NCBI GenBank assembly: GCA_036365455.1
Contig: JAWQUS010000007.1
Span: forward strand, 21,034,001 to 21,098,000
Reading direction: 5' to 3'
Length of the DNA: 64,000 nt
Origin: Macrosoma leucophasiata
Lineage: Eukaryota; Arthropoda; Insecta; Lepidoptera; Hedylidae
Positions 12,364-24,157 of this stretch are shown one piece after another. How positions within the stretch are numbered: the stretch's first letter is position 1; every line of letters begins with the position of its first letter. The position numbers were made by a program, and so were the translations under genes. The notes under the pieces were generated by a model. The model did not search any database. It was not told the DNA's origin and was given only the letters and a program-made list of their open reading frames with translations.

Positions 12364-12731
12364 TTAAGTTTAATTAAGTAGTTAAACTCAGACAACATGT
12401 GACCAGTGTGCCCTATTTGAGAGCATTGATTTTGTTTCCCAATATTTAATATTCGAATGGTAAGGTATGCGCAAATCGTACTTCTGGGCGTCTCTCTAGG
12501 CGTCTGACAAAGGATTACTTACATTACTGATACTTTGAACCTCGATAAATCACATTTCTTTATCATATTATTGTCTCTAAATCAGTTCTGCGCTGTCTGT
12601 TCCTTTATCGCCGAGGCCTTGTGTCTGTGCGACTGCGGCTGACATAGGGTGAAGGTTGCCTGAGATGTACTGACCTCTTAGGAAGTTGTCTTTTGTTTTT
12701 TTATATCATGAAAGCACCAAGAACTTTTTTT

Positions 12732-12835
12732 AACTGGTGGAAGAGTTCCAGTGTAGAAGGACGAGGGCGTAGGCACAGGCACCACCACATTATCTAATCT
12801 CTGCCGCCAAATGGTAGTGTTACTACCGTGTTGCC
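12732..12835 (+). repeat. SINE-like family 1, 5' fragment
   Basis: The 5' portion only ('aactggtggaagagttcc' to 'atggtagtgtt'). Confidence 0.5.
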
Positions 12836-13394
12836 TTTTTTCTCAAAAAAATCATCTCTAGGGTGTATTTCCACTATAGGTGACGATGACCACATTCCGC
12901 CTGGCGCGTCTACTTGTCTGTAAATCTTACCGAAATAAAAAAAACTGAGCTGAAACATAGAATATAGACTAGAGAATAGTCAGTTGGCCGTAGTGAGAAA
13001 GTAACATTTGCTTTACATATCCAAAAAAGAAAAAATCCAAATCGGTACAGGCGTTTTCAAATTATCGGTGAACATACAAAAAAAAAAGATCCCTACGAAT
13101 TGAGAATCTCCTCTTTTTTTTGAAGTCGGTTAAAAATAGGATTTTATACTTACAATAGGTAAACCAAATAACAGCCGCATCTTGCGACAGAAAAATAGGT
13201 AGGTAACTATGATAACATATTCCTGGAAACGTCATACCAAAAATTTGCATAGGCACACGTCAATGTTAACTTGATAAGGAATTTGATTCATAGTTACCTA
13301 TCTAATCTACACTTGTAACGAACAGCGCCGATAAATACATTTATCTACCTGTATTGTTCGGACGGAAATTGGTATTACAACAACACATAGTAGG
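12836..13394. other. Intergenic, nothing recognised
   Basis: AT-rich, no supported gene. Confidence 0.4.
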
Positions 13395-13396
13395 TA

Positions 13397-13633
13397 TAGG
13401 TCGCGCCAGATAAAAAGAACGCTGGCGGTCAAGCTGCGCAGTAGACGATTTATCGATCTATTTGGTGGTATGAGGTATGGCGAATTCAATCTGCCTACCA
13501 ATACACGAAACCGCAAGCGAAAGGTAGATCAAAAATAAACCAATAGGGCTAGTACTTTCGTGCGCGAGTGTACCGATGCGCGAACACATCCCTTCTACTT
13601 TCTTCCAGCGTTCTTTTTACGTGGCGCGACCTA
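13397..13633. mobile_element. Tc1/mariner-type MITE, 29-bp inverted ends, TA duplication
   Basis: The ends 'taggtcgcgccagataaaaagaacgctgg' (left) and its near-perfect reverse complement (right, 2 mismatches) are flanked by TA on each side. Length 237 bp with no transposase. TA flanks are characteristic of Tc1/mariner-type insertions; the family assignment is an inference. Confidence 0.7.
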
Positions 13634-13734
13634 TAGGTAGGTACCTATGTTCTTAGGTTATCGCGAGCTACACATATCATTGAAATAAAACTAGTTTTCG
13701 GATATCTATCTCCGCCCACCTACTTTTAATCAAC

Positions 13735-13991
13735 ATTTTTTTTAATTACGTGGCAAACAAGCACGTATTTCACATTGATGTTTGTGATGACTGCAACCTT
13801 AGACACTTACAGAGACAAGAGGTCAAAATGCGGATGCGTTGCCACCCCTGAGACCTTTGTTGTTATGTCTTTGTGCTAGTTATTAGGGGGCCGTAAATTA
13901 CCATCTGACCGGCACACGATAGTGCTGAACACTAACATTTGACGTCAGACCTCGAACCTCGAACTCGTACACTGGAACTCTACCACCAGTA
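13735..13991 (-). repeat. SINE-like family 1, diverged copy
   Basis: Reverse copy with T run at its left end and 'ctctaccaccagt' at its right end. Confidence 0.65.
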
Positions 13992-14090
13992 ATTTTAAAT
14001 CAACTCGACTTTTCGGTCGCTTTTCAGCTTTCGTGGTCTCGGGCACACAAGTCGTGTTTAATACAATAGCGAGATAAATTCGAAAAATAG

Positions 14091-14369
14091 TTTTTTTTTT
14101 ATGTACCTAATTGAAGTGGTAAACAAGCAAGCAGTTCACAAGTGATGACTGCAGCCTATAGACATCCACACAAAGACCAAGGTCAAAATGCAGATGCGTT
14201 ACCACTCCTGAGGCCTAAGGTGTTATGCCTCTGTGCCGGAAATTACAGGGCCGTACATTACCACCTGACCGGAACACGATAGTGCCGAACACTATCATTT
14301 AGCGGCAAGTATATTAGGTAATGCGGTGGTGCTTACGCCCGCGAGCTCCGTCACTGGAGCTCTACCACA
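14091..14369 (-). repeat. SINE-like family 1, full-length copy
   Basis: T run 14,091-14,100, then a nearly consensus copy. Close to the 12,072 copy in sequence. Confidence 0.75.
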
Positions 14370-14789
14370 GATCTCTTTATTTCAACAAAACATACTTATT
14401 ACCTATGTTGCATTTGAGTTCCATTTTGGTTTACCGTTGGTAGAAACTATGGGGATGGAGTTCGAGAGTGTAGACACAAATGATTGTGTTTAGCACTACC
14501 GTGTGCCGATTACATAGCCTGTTAATAATTTAATCGCTCCCTAATTTTTAACACGTTAAACATTAGGGAGCGTGCGGGATTTAGTACCTACCTACTCTGG
14601 ATAACTGGCCCAGCCGTAAGCTAAAGATGCCACACATTCGAGCGTCAACATTTTTTTTCCTTTTTAGTCATGTCATCCATCCGTATGTCAAAGCCATTTT
14701 ACTCCGTAACTATTAACACTACATACCTACTCAAAACTGAAAGGTAGGTAGGTATTTTCTGAACCGCTTTTTGATTTGTATATAAAAAC

Positions 14790-15048
14790 TAGCTGACCCG
14801 GCAAACTTCGTATTGCCTCACAATGAAATAATGTGCCAAAGGTTTGATAGATACGGACTATTTTTATGGAAAAAAGAAATTGTGGTTTTTACTATTTCCC
14901 TTCAATTTCTTCAAATTTTCATACCTTTAAACCTTCCCTGGACTTCCAAAAATCATTCAACACCAAAATTAGCCAAATTATCCCAGCCGTTCTCGAGTTT
15001 TAGCGAGACTAACGAACAGCAATTGATTTTTATATATATAGATAAATT
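14790..15048 (+). repeat. Repeat G, uninterrupted copy
   Basis: It runs from 'actagctgacccggcaaacttcg' to 'aacgaacagcaattgatttttatatatatagat'. This copy serves as an empty-site reference for the interrupted copy at 55,935-56,075/57,643-57,652. Another fragment is at 59,244-59,350. Confidence 0.6.
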
Positions 15049-16257
15049 CCTAGGTAGGTACTTGGAACTGAAATTAAAAAGAAATTATTCATCAAACCTG
15101 ATAGTCTACAGATAGAGTTTAAAATACAAAACATGAAGTCGCGTGTACCAAGAGTACCAACCATTAGTAAAAGTGGTATTAAAAGACCAACAGTCTGCCA
15201 CTGTTACCTCGTCAAGTGTTCGAATCGGCCATGATTATTTGCAACCTTAAAAAGAGGACGTCCGACCTCTTTCCTTAACGTTACATCATTTTAATAAAAA
15301 CATATTCCGGCGAACCCTTGACCTTAAAACACCATTTGGCCTTATTGGTCGTGTTTTGTTTATTTTTTTAAGTTTTGCAAATATAATAAAAAATGTACTC
15401 GTAGGTATTTAGCTCGAGTGCTTGAAGCAGGTCCGTTACCATCCGTACCGTAGTAGTAAGTAGCACTACAATGACAGCAAGCATACAGGTCACATAGTTG
15501 ATAAAATAAATGGATACTACAGCTGCAAGTCTGCAACCTATACATACACCTACATTTACACAAATACAGAGATCTAAATTGGACTGAAGTGCAGATAGAT
15601 GCCTTGTCGCCTGAAGGTGCCTGAGGCTCAATGTTTTATTGTATCTGTGGTATAAGTTACGGAGGTATACCTACCTATGTGATATAATATATATTTCACG
15701 AAAATACTATCTACTATTTAAATAATAAAGCAACTAAAGTTAGGCAACGATTGAATTACTTACATATCTATTTATAAGGTTGAAAAGGGTTCTACATTAA
15801 CTTAAATTGAATTAGATTTATCCCTTAACTTTAAAGATGTTTACTTCAAATAACCTTCAAGTAAATGTAAGTTTGCTAAATAAAATGTTACCTAGCTTAT
15901 TTGATTTGAATTTACGACCGCGAGTTAAAGTTAAAAGCCGTCCCTTCGAAGCCAAGGGCAACCAGTGAGCACTAGGTATGCTAGAAGCAAAAAGGATATT
16001 ATATTTGACATATTTCGGTTTAAGACCTTTTATGGACCAATTGAACTTTGTTTAATGTTTTGAGATTAAGGTTAGATAGATTTAATTGTTTAGTTTTGAT
16101 ATGAAGCCATCTTGAGTTTAGTAAGAATATTAACATAATTTTACTATAATAATATATCATATTCCATGCTTAGCTACTTTTTAACATTTTGATAGGATTA
16201 TTCATTTCTATAAAAGTATTTTTTTATGAATCCTTTTTACTATCTATACATACTTTT
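15049..16257. other. Intergenic, nothing recognised
   Basis: AT-rich. Short open frames here have no recognisable motif. Confidence 0.4.
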
Positions 16258-16406
16258 ACTAATATTATAAAGCTGAAGAGTTTGTTTGTTTGCTTGCTTG
16301 AATGCGCTAATCTCAGGAACTACTGGTCCCATGTCCGATTTTCAAAAGTCTTTCAGTGTTAGATACCATTTATCGAGGAAGGCTTTAGGCTTAAGATGAA
16401 TAGGCT
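16258..16406 (+). repeat. Old interspersed repeat, same type as 2182
   Basis: 'actaatattataaagctgaagagtttg' start with 'ctcaggaactactggtccc'. It leads directly into the long hairpin. Confidence 0.45.
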
Positions 16407-16577
16407 CCAGTTTGCCACTCGTGGAGTCTATTTGACGAATATGGAAAACCAGCGGTCCGCCCCGGCTTCGCGCGGTTGTAATGTTACCTACCCTCTGTAA
16501 CATTACAACCGCGCGAAGCCGGGGCGGACCGCTGGTTTTCCATATTCGTCAAATAGACTCCACGAGTGGCAAACTGG
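16407..16577. repeat. Perfect hairpin, 81-bp arms, 9-nt loop
   Basis: Arms 16,407-16,487 and 16,497-16,577 are exact reverse complements over all 81 bases, around 'ctaccctct'. The arm includes GC-rich 'gcggtccgccccggcttcgcgcgg'. No flanking direct duplication is seen and no element end is recognised, so it reads as a local inverted duplication. Confidence 0.95.
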
Positions 16578-16744
16578 AAATATTTTTATTTGGTTCAGAG
16601 TTTTATGACCTGTTGTTTTCATATAGGTAAATAGACTTCAGTCCTTAGTCTTATAGTACCTATTAATTGTAAAATGTGAACAAAAGGTAGGTAAGTTCGG
16701 TATTCTTACCTACTGATTGTATACTTAATTTTGTTATGTTAGGC

Positions 16745-17241
16745 AGGTGGCAAACAAGCATGCAGCTCATATTGATGATAAGTGATGACTGCAGCCTATA
16801 GACATCTACATAAATGTAGTTGCGTTGCCACCCCTGAGACCTGAGGTGTCATGTCTCTGTGACAGTTATTACGGGGCCATACATTCCATCTAACCGGAAG
16901 TCGGAACACGATAGTGCCGAACACTATCATTTAGCGGCAGATAGGTACGGTAATGCGGTAGGATAAATGATAACTCATCGATAAATGCTACTACTATAAT
17001 ATTGAGGATTATTTGAGCGAAACCTTCAAATGATATAAATTCCTAATCTAAATAAATGATAATATTTAACTTAATATATACCATGACATAAGTTTCCCCT
17101 CTTATGTTGCTATGCCCAAACAGGGTGTCATCGTACAAAACCACCTATGTAGGTACCCATATGACATAACGCAATAAATAATTTGAATTTGGATAATGCC
17201 TTCGCCCTCGAGCTCATACACTTGGAATTCTACCACCAGTA
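16745..17241 (-). repeat. SINE-like family 1 copy split by a 232-bp insert
   Basis: The main part (16,745-16,961) and the start of the unit (about 17,194-17,241) are separated by AT-rich DNA of unknown type. No clear target duplication was seen. Confidence 0.55.
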
Positions 17242-17308
17242 CTTTCCTTCTGAGTCTCTTATCGATGAGTTACTGAAAAAATATGTGTAATTATTATACC
17301 TTTAACCG

Positions 17309-17590
17309 ATGGTAGAGCTCCGGTGACGGAGCTCACGGGCGTAGGCACCACCGCATTACCTAATTTACTTACCGCTAAATGGTAGTGTTCAGCACTATCG
17401 TGTTCCGGTCAGGTAGTAATGTACGGCCCTGTCATTTCCAGCACAGAGGCATAAAACCTTAGGACTCAGGAGTGTAAACGCATCTGCATTTTGACCTTGG
17501 TCTTTGTGTAGGTGTCTATAGGCTGCAGTCATCACTTAACATCAATGTGAACTGCATGCTTGTTTACCACTTCCATTGCATAAAAAAAAA
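17309..17590 (+). repeat. SINE-like family 1, full-length copy
   Basis: Near-consensus copy with A tail 17,582-17,590. Confidence 0.75.
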
Positions 17591-18278
17591 CTATTTCTAA
17601 GTCTTACTGAGGTAAAATAGATTAAGTAGGAACCTATTAAAACTATTTATGCGTTAAGTCAGGTGCTCTGATCATTGATACCAAAGAGTTGGCAGATAGG
17701 TAGTTAGTTACAAAAAATATTTGAGCAATAGTTAAGTTAAGATAGATAGACTATTGCAAATAATTTTTGAAACACTACCCTCACGTACAGTTTTAGGTAA
17801 TTTGAAACAATGATCTGATATCTGATTAACGCATTAATTAGCAATACCGGCCACGATTTGTGCAATCTATCGTAATGAAACATTTGACTAAACCGCTTAA
17901 TTTTACAATTTACAGTGTTGTAATTGTGGTTTATAACTACTAAGTTCAGGGGATAAGAACTAGTATTGGCGAAGTTCACTAATGACCTAACAATTGCTTA
18001 ATAAGGTAGGTATGTCCTAAATCTATGTATAAACACGATACCTACGTCAATTTCAACTGGGTCAGTAGGTCGATTATGAAATATTGCCGCATTTCGCATT
18101 TTGTTTAGTTTGCGAATTGAAGAATTAAAAATCAAAATGTCAGGTAAATTAATTTGTCTTGTTGACTTACTTAATTAGATCACTATGTTAAAAGGGTGGA
18201 AAAGATAATGCGACAATAATTAAAATGTAGGTACATGTGCAGTCTTGATCTACTCGAGCTGGAAATGCCTGGGTGGGT
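17591..18278. other. Intergenic, nothing recognised
   Basis: AT-rich. Short frames without motifs. Confidence 0.4.
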
Positions 18279-18365
18279 GCCATTGGCGGACCAAGGTGAC
18301 CAGGGGCCCGGGGCGGCATTCGGCATTTGGAGGGCCAGTAGCAGGAGGCACAAGCAAAAAAATAA
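18279..18365 (+). repeat. Repeat E, second copy
   Basis: Shares 'caggggcccggggcgg' and 'cggcatttggagg' with 10,643-10,735. Confidence 0.45.
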
Positions 18366-19117
18366 AATTGTTATGAGGTAAATGGTTAGGGGATCCCTCC
18401 CGCCCACGCACATATTGGGGTCCCCCGTATGATTACTGTAGAAAGATTCTAAAATACATATCAAAAGAACGCACGAGCAAAGGCCACTGGCGCGCGGGCC
18501 GCCCTTGCCGCCTTCTCTCCTCCCCTAGTCCGTTACTGGTGGGTGCACCGTACACGCCCGCAGCCTATGAATAAATGGTGGGCCCAGAAGACAGTGGCTG
18601 AAGCAAACCCCGCACGGCATAATCACTGAATTATTCGGTTTTGGGCCGAGTGTGGTATTCGGTTCGAATATTTTTATTTTATTGGCTACACGTCACGGTA
18701 TAAGTATTAGGTATAACTAAAAGACAAAACTTCTTTATTTTGCAAGCCAAAGAAATCCCATAGAGAATGTGTTGAATAAGTAAAAGTAATAAAATAAAAC
18801 CATTACCTACATTACAAATCAACAATTATTTTAAAAGGTCAAATCAACATACATTATACATAATGAACTGCGAACGTCACGTTGCCGGAGATCCCCCGTC
18901 CTTCCCTGTCACATCTTGTCACGCTCAGCGAGACTCCTCTCCCCCCTTTGTAAGAGAACGTTAAATTATGAACGGTCCCTTCACGGCCCCTTTCGGAAAA
19001 ATCGGCTGTGACAGACGGACAGACAGGCAGACGAACGAGTGATCTTACAAGGGTCTCGATTTTTCCTTTGAGGTATGTACGGAATCCTGAAAAAGGGATT
19101 TTCAATTTGGCATTGGA
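18366..19117. other. Intergenic with repeat scraps
   Basis: 18,625-18,675 resembles the 'ccgaata' ends of the element at 56,076. A (GACA)n-like run lies at 19,010-19,032. No gene. Confidence 0.35.
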
Positions 19118-19213
19118 ACAACGTGGTGGAGTAAGCTCCAGGCCTCCCTCCAAAAAGGGGAGAGACTCGTGCCCAGCAGTGGGTCGTATAATGGGTTGCC
19201 ATTATTATTATTA
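19118..19213 (-). repeat. Repeat B fragment
   Basis: 'ggtggagtaagctccaggcc' to 'gtgcccagcagtggg' is the reverse complement of the start of repeat B. Fuller copies are at 22,419, 52,600 and 56,460. Confidence 0.6.
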
Positions 19214-20354
19214 TTATATTTTTAAAACTATACCATTCGTTGCGGTTACCTTCGTCCAAACTCTCGATAACTCTTTTGTATTGTTGTATACTCTCTGCCT
19301 ATACTCGCATCCACATTATACCCTCCTTCACATATTCAGTTTATTAGTCAAACAGTACAAACTTTAGGTCTGAAAACGCTAGTATTCAGGGTAGTATCAC
19401 CAATTAAAACGTAAATAAATGTCTATACATGGCATGGACATATTAAACTTATCTCTATTAAGTCCATGATACATGGTTATTGGTCAGTGGTCTATGATAC
19501 TATTTTTACTTGTCTATTCTCTCTTCTTCGTCAATTATTGGCATAGAGTACATTAAATATATAGTCATAGAGTATTCAGCTGGCATTACGATCAAACGCC
19601 ATCTCTTGAGGAAAGAGGGAAGTACATCCAAGGATGGGTGTTAGCCTTAGACTAAGTACCTATAGACGTAGCCATGTTCGCCATATGCTTTGTGGAAGTG
19701 AAACAGTTTTAAACAAAGAACATAAGAAAGTTGAAATAGAGCATCGTATCTTTTGTAGGGACAAAAGTGACACGGCGTGCCGGTTTTTGCTGGGCGAACT
19801 TCGCAAAGTTAGCCAAACAAACATCTGTCATCGCAATTGCTGTAATAGATAACCTATCGTTTACGCATTAATTTATTGTTTTCGACGTATATCGGCGATT
19901 ATTAATAAGTTTTTGGGTATTTATGAGAAAAAGACTCAATTAGTTAAGTGATTAGTGTATAAGGTGTGCAGTAAAATAGGAGGTTGCAGTATTTTAGCCT
20001 GTATAAACCGTACAGAAACGAGGCCTTTAAACGACATCACTTTTCATTCGTAAGTAAACAGATATTAGTAAATAATGTATGTCTATTGAACAAAATACAC
20101 GTTGAAGCGTAAAACTCTTCATTTTCAATTCAAAATAAAGCACATTTCTCATGAAATTCTTGATTTTCATTCAATGAAATCCCACATACTTATTTTTGTG
20201 TGTTGCTATTAATTTACTTTTATATTCTCCCTAATTTCGTAAACATATAAGTTTTTGTTCTAACAGTGTTCGAATAGAATTGACAATAAGCCATAACAAA
20301 ATATTAAGTGGCTTTGGTAATTCTTTCCCAGATGGTGTAGAATAAAAAATATTG
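19214..20354. other. Intergenic, nothing recognised
   Basis: Open frames of 60-70 codons are present but none carries a recognisable motif or splice context. Confidence 0.35.
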
Positions 20355-20466
20355 TTATTAAAGAAAAAAATGGGAAAGAAAAATTTGACTTCGAGCAGGA
20401 ATCGAACCTGCAACCTCAGGATAATCAGTCCAGCCACTTTACCTCTAAACTACAGAGGTCCCACAC
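20355..20466 (-). repeat. tRNA-derived SINE S2, head
   Basis: On the minus strand the sequence has tRNA-like order: 'gtagtttagaggtaaagtgg' (A-box region), then 'gcaggttcgattcctgc' (B-box and T-arm), then 'gaagtcaaatttttctttccc'. It lacks a complete tRNA fold and 3' CCA context, and related units recur at 45,232 and 54,303, so it is a SINE and not a tRNA gene. Confidence 0.65.
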
Positions 20467-21710
20467 CAATGCGTCAAACATTGCCTTCCCTTTTTTTATT
20501 TTTACCGACTGAGGGTGGGTGAACGACGAGGTTTGTCAGGACCGGGATATCTGGCGCTCTACACTCTCTGCCTACCCCGTTAGGGACCTGGCGTGAAGAT
20601 ACACACACATCTGCATTTAAATCGAGATCTCAATGCTTAAAAAGTTATCCTATAGGCTGCAGTTTTCATTTACTTGGTACCCACTTATCGATGTGAACTT
20701 GTTGATCATTGTTTGCCGGTGTATGTTGCTTGCTTTTAATGTTTTAAGGGCTAGCATTAAAAATGGTCGAGACCTTTCTGAACTTAGTATTTCCGTTTAT
20801 TCCACGGAAGTACTAACATTCCCACATTCTGACATTTCATATGTCTTGATATTTATAATTTGAATAATAAAGCGATAATCACACTGAAACTCTTAGTTTT
20901 ATTTAACTATTACTTACACGCAAATATTTAATGCCTTACCCGATACAGCAATCGTTCTGATAAACTATCTGATCGCGGCCAAAGAAATAATACCCTGTAG
21001 ATGATGTTCTAGAGTGCGAGCTGTGATTAATCTAGAACCTGGATTATTCACAGCTTGCAGCATAATAAATGCTAATTCATGGTTGCCTATTTAAAATTAT
21101 GTACATTTTCTCGATATGTTCTTGATCTTTCAGCAAAATGTATAGAATTAATTGAATGGTAGATGCACATGTTTTAATTTATCATTCAATCAATTCGTTA
21201 CAATTCAACTAATCTGAATAAAAGTAAAATGCGAATGTTTAACATAAAAACTTGCCGAGATATAATAAATGATTAGGAAGAAAATTGGGAAACATTATTT
21301 ACTAGCAACACTCATGTTTTCATATGGCTGTCTCATGAGCGGCCACACGTTGGCTACATCTATAGGTACTTATGATAAGGTGTTAGCTATAGGTACCTAC
21401 TTATATATTTGTGCTCCTTTGTAGCTGGATATAGGTACTCGTACTATACCTATTTAATATTTGAATACTAAAACTACTGGGAAACATTATTTGAAATAAA
21501 ACACCATTTACAAATTTTATTTTTTATTTTTCCTTCACACAAAGTATAGCGCGGGTAAACAGATTACAGAATATTTTGAATCAGGAAAGTCCAAAATGCG
21601 TCGCCAACTCGTAAATAAAAACCATCAAATCGTAAGCGCGTTATTCAAATAATTAAAACTTCTCAATTTATGTTCCAATTTTTTTAAATATGGCAATTAT
21701 GCGCGTTGAA
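20467..21710. other. Intergenic; ancestral far-upstream side of TFIIB
   Basis: No gene recognised. A degraded SINE-like family 1 fragment lies near 20,605-20,700. The last few hundred bases before 21,711 would have been directly upstream of TFIIB before element A inserted, judging from the target duplication. Confidence 0.4.
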
Positions 21711-21725
21711 GCGCCCCCTTTGACT

Positions 21726-21737
21726 TTTTGGCGGGAA
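21726..21737 (+). promoter_or_regulatory. E2F-like site in the 5' UTR of element A
   Basis: TTTTGGCGGGAA matches the general E2F consensus TTTSGCGS. It sits six bases into the element, where elements of this kind carry internal promoters. Function is an inference from the match alone. Confidence 0.25.
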
Positions 21738-21854
21738 GTCGAAAAAGGCGGTAACTTTTAATTTGCCAAAAATTAAAATTATTAAATAATTTCAGATTTC
21801 CATAGTACATTTAGCTTAAATTAATAGACAGACTCTCTACGATTCTAATTTACA

Positions 21855-22263
21855 ATGAGTCCTCACAGCGACGGTGAGGAGCCGGGGGTTAAGAAGAAAC
21901 GTAAATTCACATCTGTAGGAAGCACATCCGTGGACCTGGAAAAGTATAAGGTCTTCACCAAACCCAACTACAAAAGGCTGTTTCGGGAAAATGAAAGTCA
22001 AGAACTGGTAGTACATGTTGAGTCTACAGAAAACGAAAAACTGGGTAATAAAATCCAATTATTCTTACCAATTTAATTACCGAAAATGTCAAAGGAGTTT
22101 TAGGAGTGCATCGAGTAAATGCACACAAAATAGGCATTAAATTTAGAAAAGCAGCAGCTGCTAACAACTTTATTAAAATGGACGACTTTTTATTAAAAAA
22201 TAAAATGAAAGCTTTTATCCCGTCGTATCTAACAGAAAAAATTGGTGTGTTAAAATTTGTACC
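21855..22263 (+). pseudogene. Element A ORF1, N-terminal part
   Basis: ATG at 21,855, 134 bp into the element. The first frame (73 codons) is basic near its start (KKKRK). A frameshift near 22,070 moves the sequence to another frame that continues with 'VNAHKIGIKFRKAA' and 'KAFIPSYLTEKIG'. This matches the ORF1 of element B around its 'YKAFIPSFNVTKIG' stretch, the RRM-like or linker region before the zinc knuckles. It is then cut by the 2.47-kb insert. ORF1 proteins of this group bind element RNA and act as chaperones. Confidence 0.75.
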
Positions 22264-22418
22264 TAACAACTAGGGTTGTTGAAGAAGTGATTATGAGGAA
22301 GAGGAGGAGGAAGAGGAATTGTGATGCGCCAATTTAGAGGATGCGAATGAGGAAGAGGATATTTTTATGAGGAAGAGGATGAGGAAGAGGAAGCAGATGA
22401 CATAATAATAATAGCAAC

Positions 22419-22748
22419 TCTTGAAACGTCCCACTGCTGGACACTGGGCACGAGTCTCTCCCCTTCTTGAGGGGAGGTCTGAAGCTTACTCCACCACGCT
22501 GCTCCAATGCGGGTTGGTGGAGTTACTTGCAAGGGTTAGTGGCCAACCCGCTGTCGGATGTTTTCAAACCGCCCATAAAACCTCCGACAAGGTTTAACGA
22601 CTGCTATCTGTCGATAGCAACCGGGACCGTCGGCGTCCTGCTCTCCGAAGCACGAAAATGCGCATTTTAATTTGCCACTAGTGGTCACCCGTCACAGTAG
22701 ATCGCTTGCGTTCTACACCAGCCGGGAGGCCTTACGCGCTACAGAAAT
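22419..22748 (+). repeat. Repeat B, near full-length
   Basis: 'cgtcccactgctgg' through 'ggttggtggag', 'caacccgctgtcggatg', 'atagcaaccgggaccg' to 'cacaccagccg'. About 330 bp with no open frame of its own. Class unknown. Confidence 0.65.
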
Positions 22749-22842
22749 ATGAAAAGAGGATGATACGAAGGTATAAATACTAGTGGACCCAACCTAAAAT
22801 CCGCTGTCCTGTCTCTATCTACTTAACTAAGTACATATATAT

Positions 22843-22918
22843 ACAAAAAAAAATAATTAAAAGAGTATTTTGTAGTGGTTGGTCCACTACAAAATGCTCT
22901 TTTAATTATTTTTTTTGT
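22843..22918. repeat. Near-perfect hairpin, about 35-bp arms, 5-nt loop
   Basis: Arms 22,843-22,878 and 22,884-22,918 differ by one substitution and one A/T-run length difference, around 'ttggt'. Confidence 0.85.
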
Positions 22919-22973
22919 CATCATCTAAAATCTAAACCATTCTCAAAACACATACGATAAAGAATCATCAAAA

Positions 22974-24157
22974 TTGGTCCTGCAGTTAAGGACGAGTTCA
23001 GTGACATATCTACACAACGACATTGCTAAAGCCTTTGACCGGGTCTGGCACAGGGCACTTCTCGCGAAACTTCCATCCTACGGTCTTCCCGAGAGGCTAT
23101 GCAACTGGACAGCCAGCTTTCTGTCTGAGTGTTATATACAAGTGTTAGTTGATTGTCAGCGCTCAGACAGACTACCTATCAACGCTGGTGTGCCGCAAGG
23201 CTCTGTGCTATCTCCCACGCTTTTTCTTCTGCACGTCAATGAAGTTGGAGCCAAACTCCAATTTTCATTGCTAGACCGATGATAGTACGGGATATGCACA
23301 CTACACTAGCCGTGCAAATGCCTCTCGGACACTTATCGAGGAAAGAAGAACTAGACTTGTGTCTGAAATCGAGCGCTCTCTGGAGCGGGTCTCGGATTGG
23401 GGTCGACTTAATTTAATGCAGTTCAACCCCTCGAGGACACAAGTCTGCACGTTCACCCCTAAAAAAACGCTGGGCGTTGACATATCGAACGAAGTGCAAT
23501 TCGGGAGTCACATTAAGTGTAAGACCAAGTAGGCATCCAAAAAGCTAGGGGTGCTTAACAAAACCAGGCAGTATTCACTTTCACTTCGGGGCAGCTACTA
23601 CTACTCATACTCATTTGTGGGCGGGAGCCCCCAAATACTAGCTTGGTCCACTTGACTCCCTACAAAAACGCGGTGTTCGTATTGTTAACGATTCAGGACT
23701 TACTGACAGGCTCGAACATCTGAGCCTACGCAGAGACATTGGGAGTATTTGCGTGTTGTACCGTCTCTACAATGGTGAGTGCTCTGCTGAACTGTTTGAC
23801 ATGGTGCTACCATCTATTTTCCTACACCGTACTACCCGCCGAAGAGAGAAGTTCCACCAACACCGACTGGACACCTGGCAGTGCTCAACGGTACGGTTTT
23901 CACGTTCGTTCTTGCCCAGAACGTGTAAATTGTGGAACGAACTTCCCTCTGAGGTGTTCCCTAGGTGCTACATTAAGAGGTTCTTCAAAAATGGCGTCAA
24001 AGGAGTGTTTCAGGGCTGGCAGCGCGTTGGCAACTCCCAGCAAATGTTCATAGGCGACGTTGACCACTTTCCATCAAGTGGCCCGTCTGCTTGTCTGTCA
24101 ACCTACAGACATAAAAAAAAAACACACGCACACCAAAAAAAAAAGATGAGTGAATGA
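22974..24157 (+). pseudogene. CR1-like non-LTR RT, 5'-truncated and frameshifted
   Basis: Frame 22,974-23,282 contains RT motifs 'DIAKAFDRVWH' and 'GVPQGSVLSPTLF'. A second segment reads 'SDWGRLNLMQFNPS' (about 23,390-23,440), and a third (23,753-24,157) reads 'CKLWNELPSEVFP', typical of the C-terminus of CR1/Jockey-like lepidopteran elements. At least two frameshifts and a missing YADD region make it nonfunctional. It ends in A-rich repeats at 24,110-24,145. The endonuclease domain is absent because of 5' truncation. Confidence 0.75.

Noticed and set aside
20355..20466. Possible tRNA gene (minus strand)
   Set aside because: Box-like sequences are present, but a complete cloverleaf is not, and the unit recurs with a common body at 45,232 and 54,303: a SINE head.
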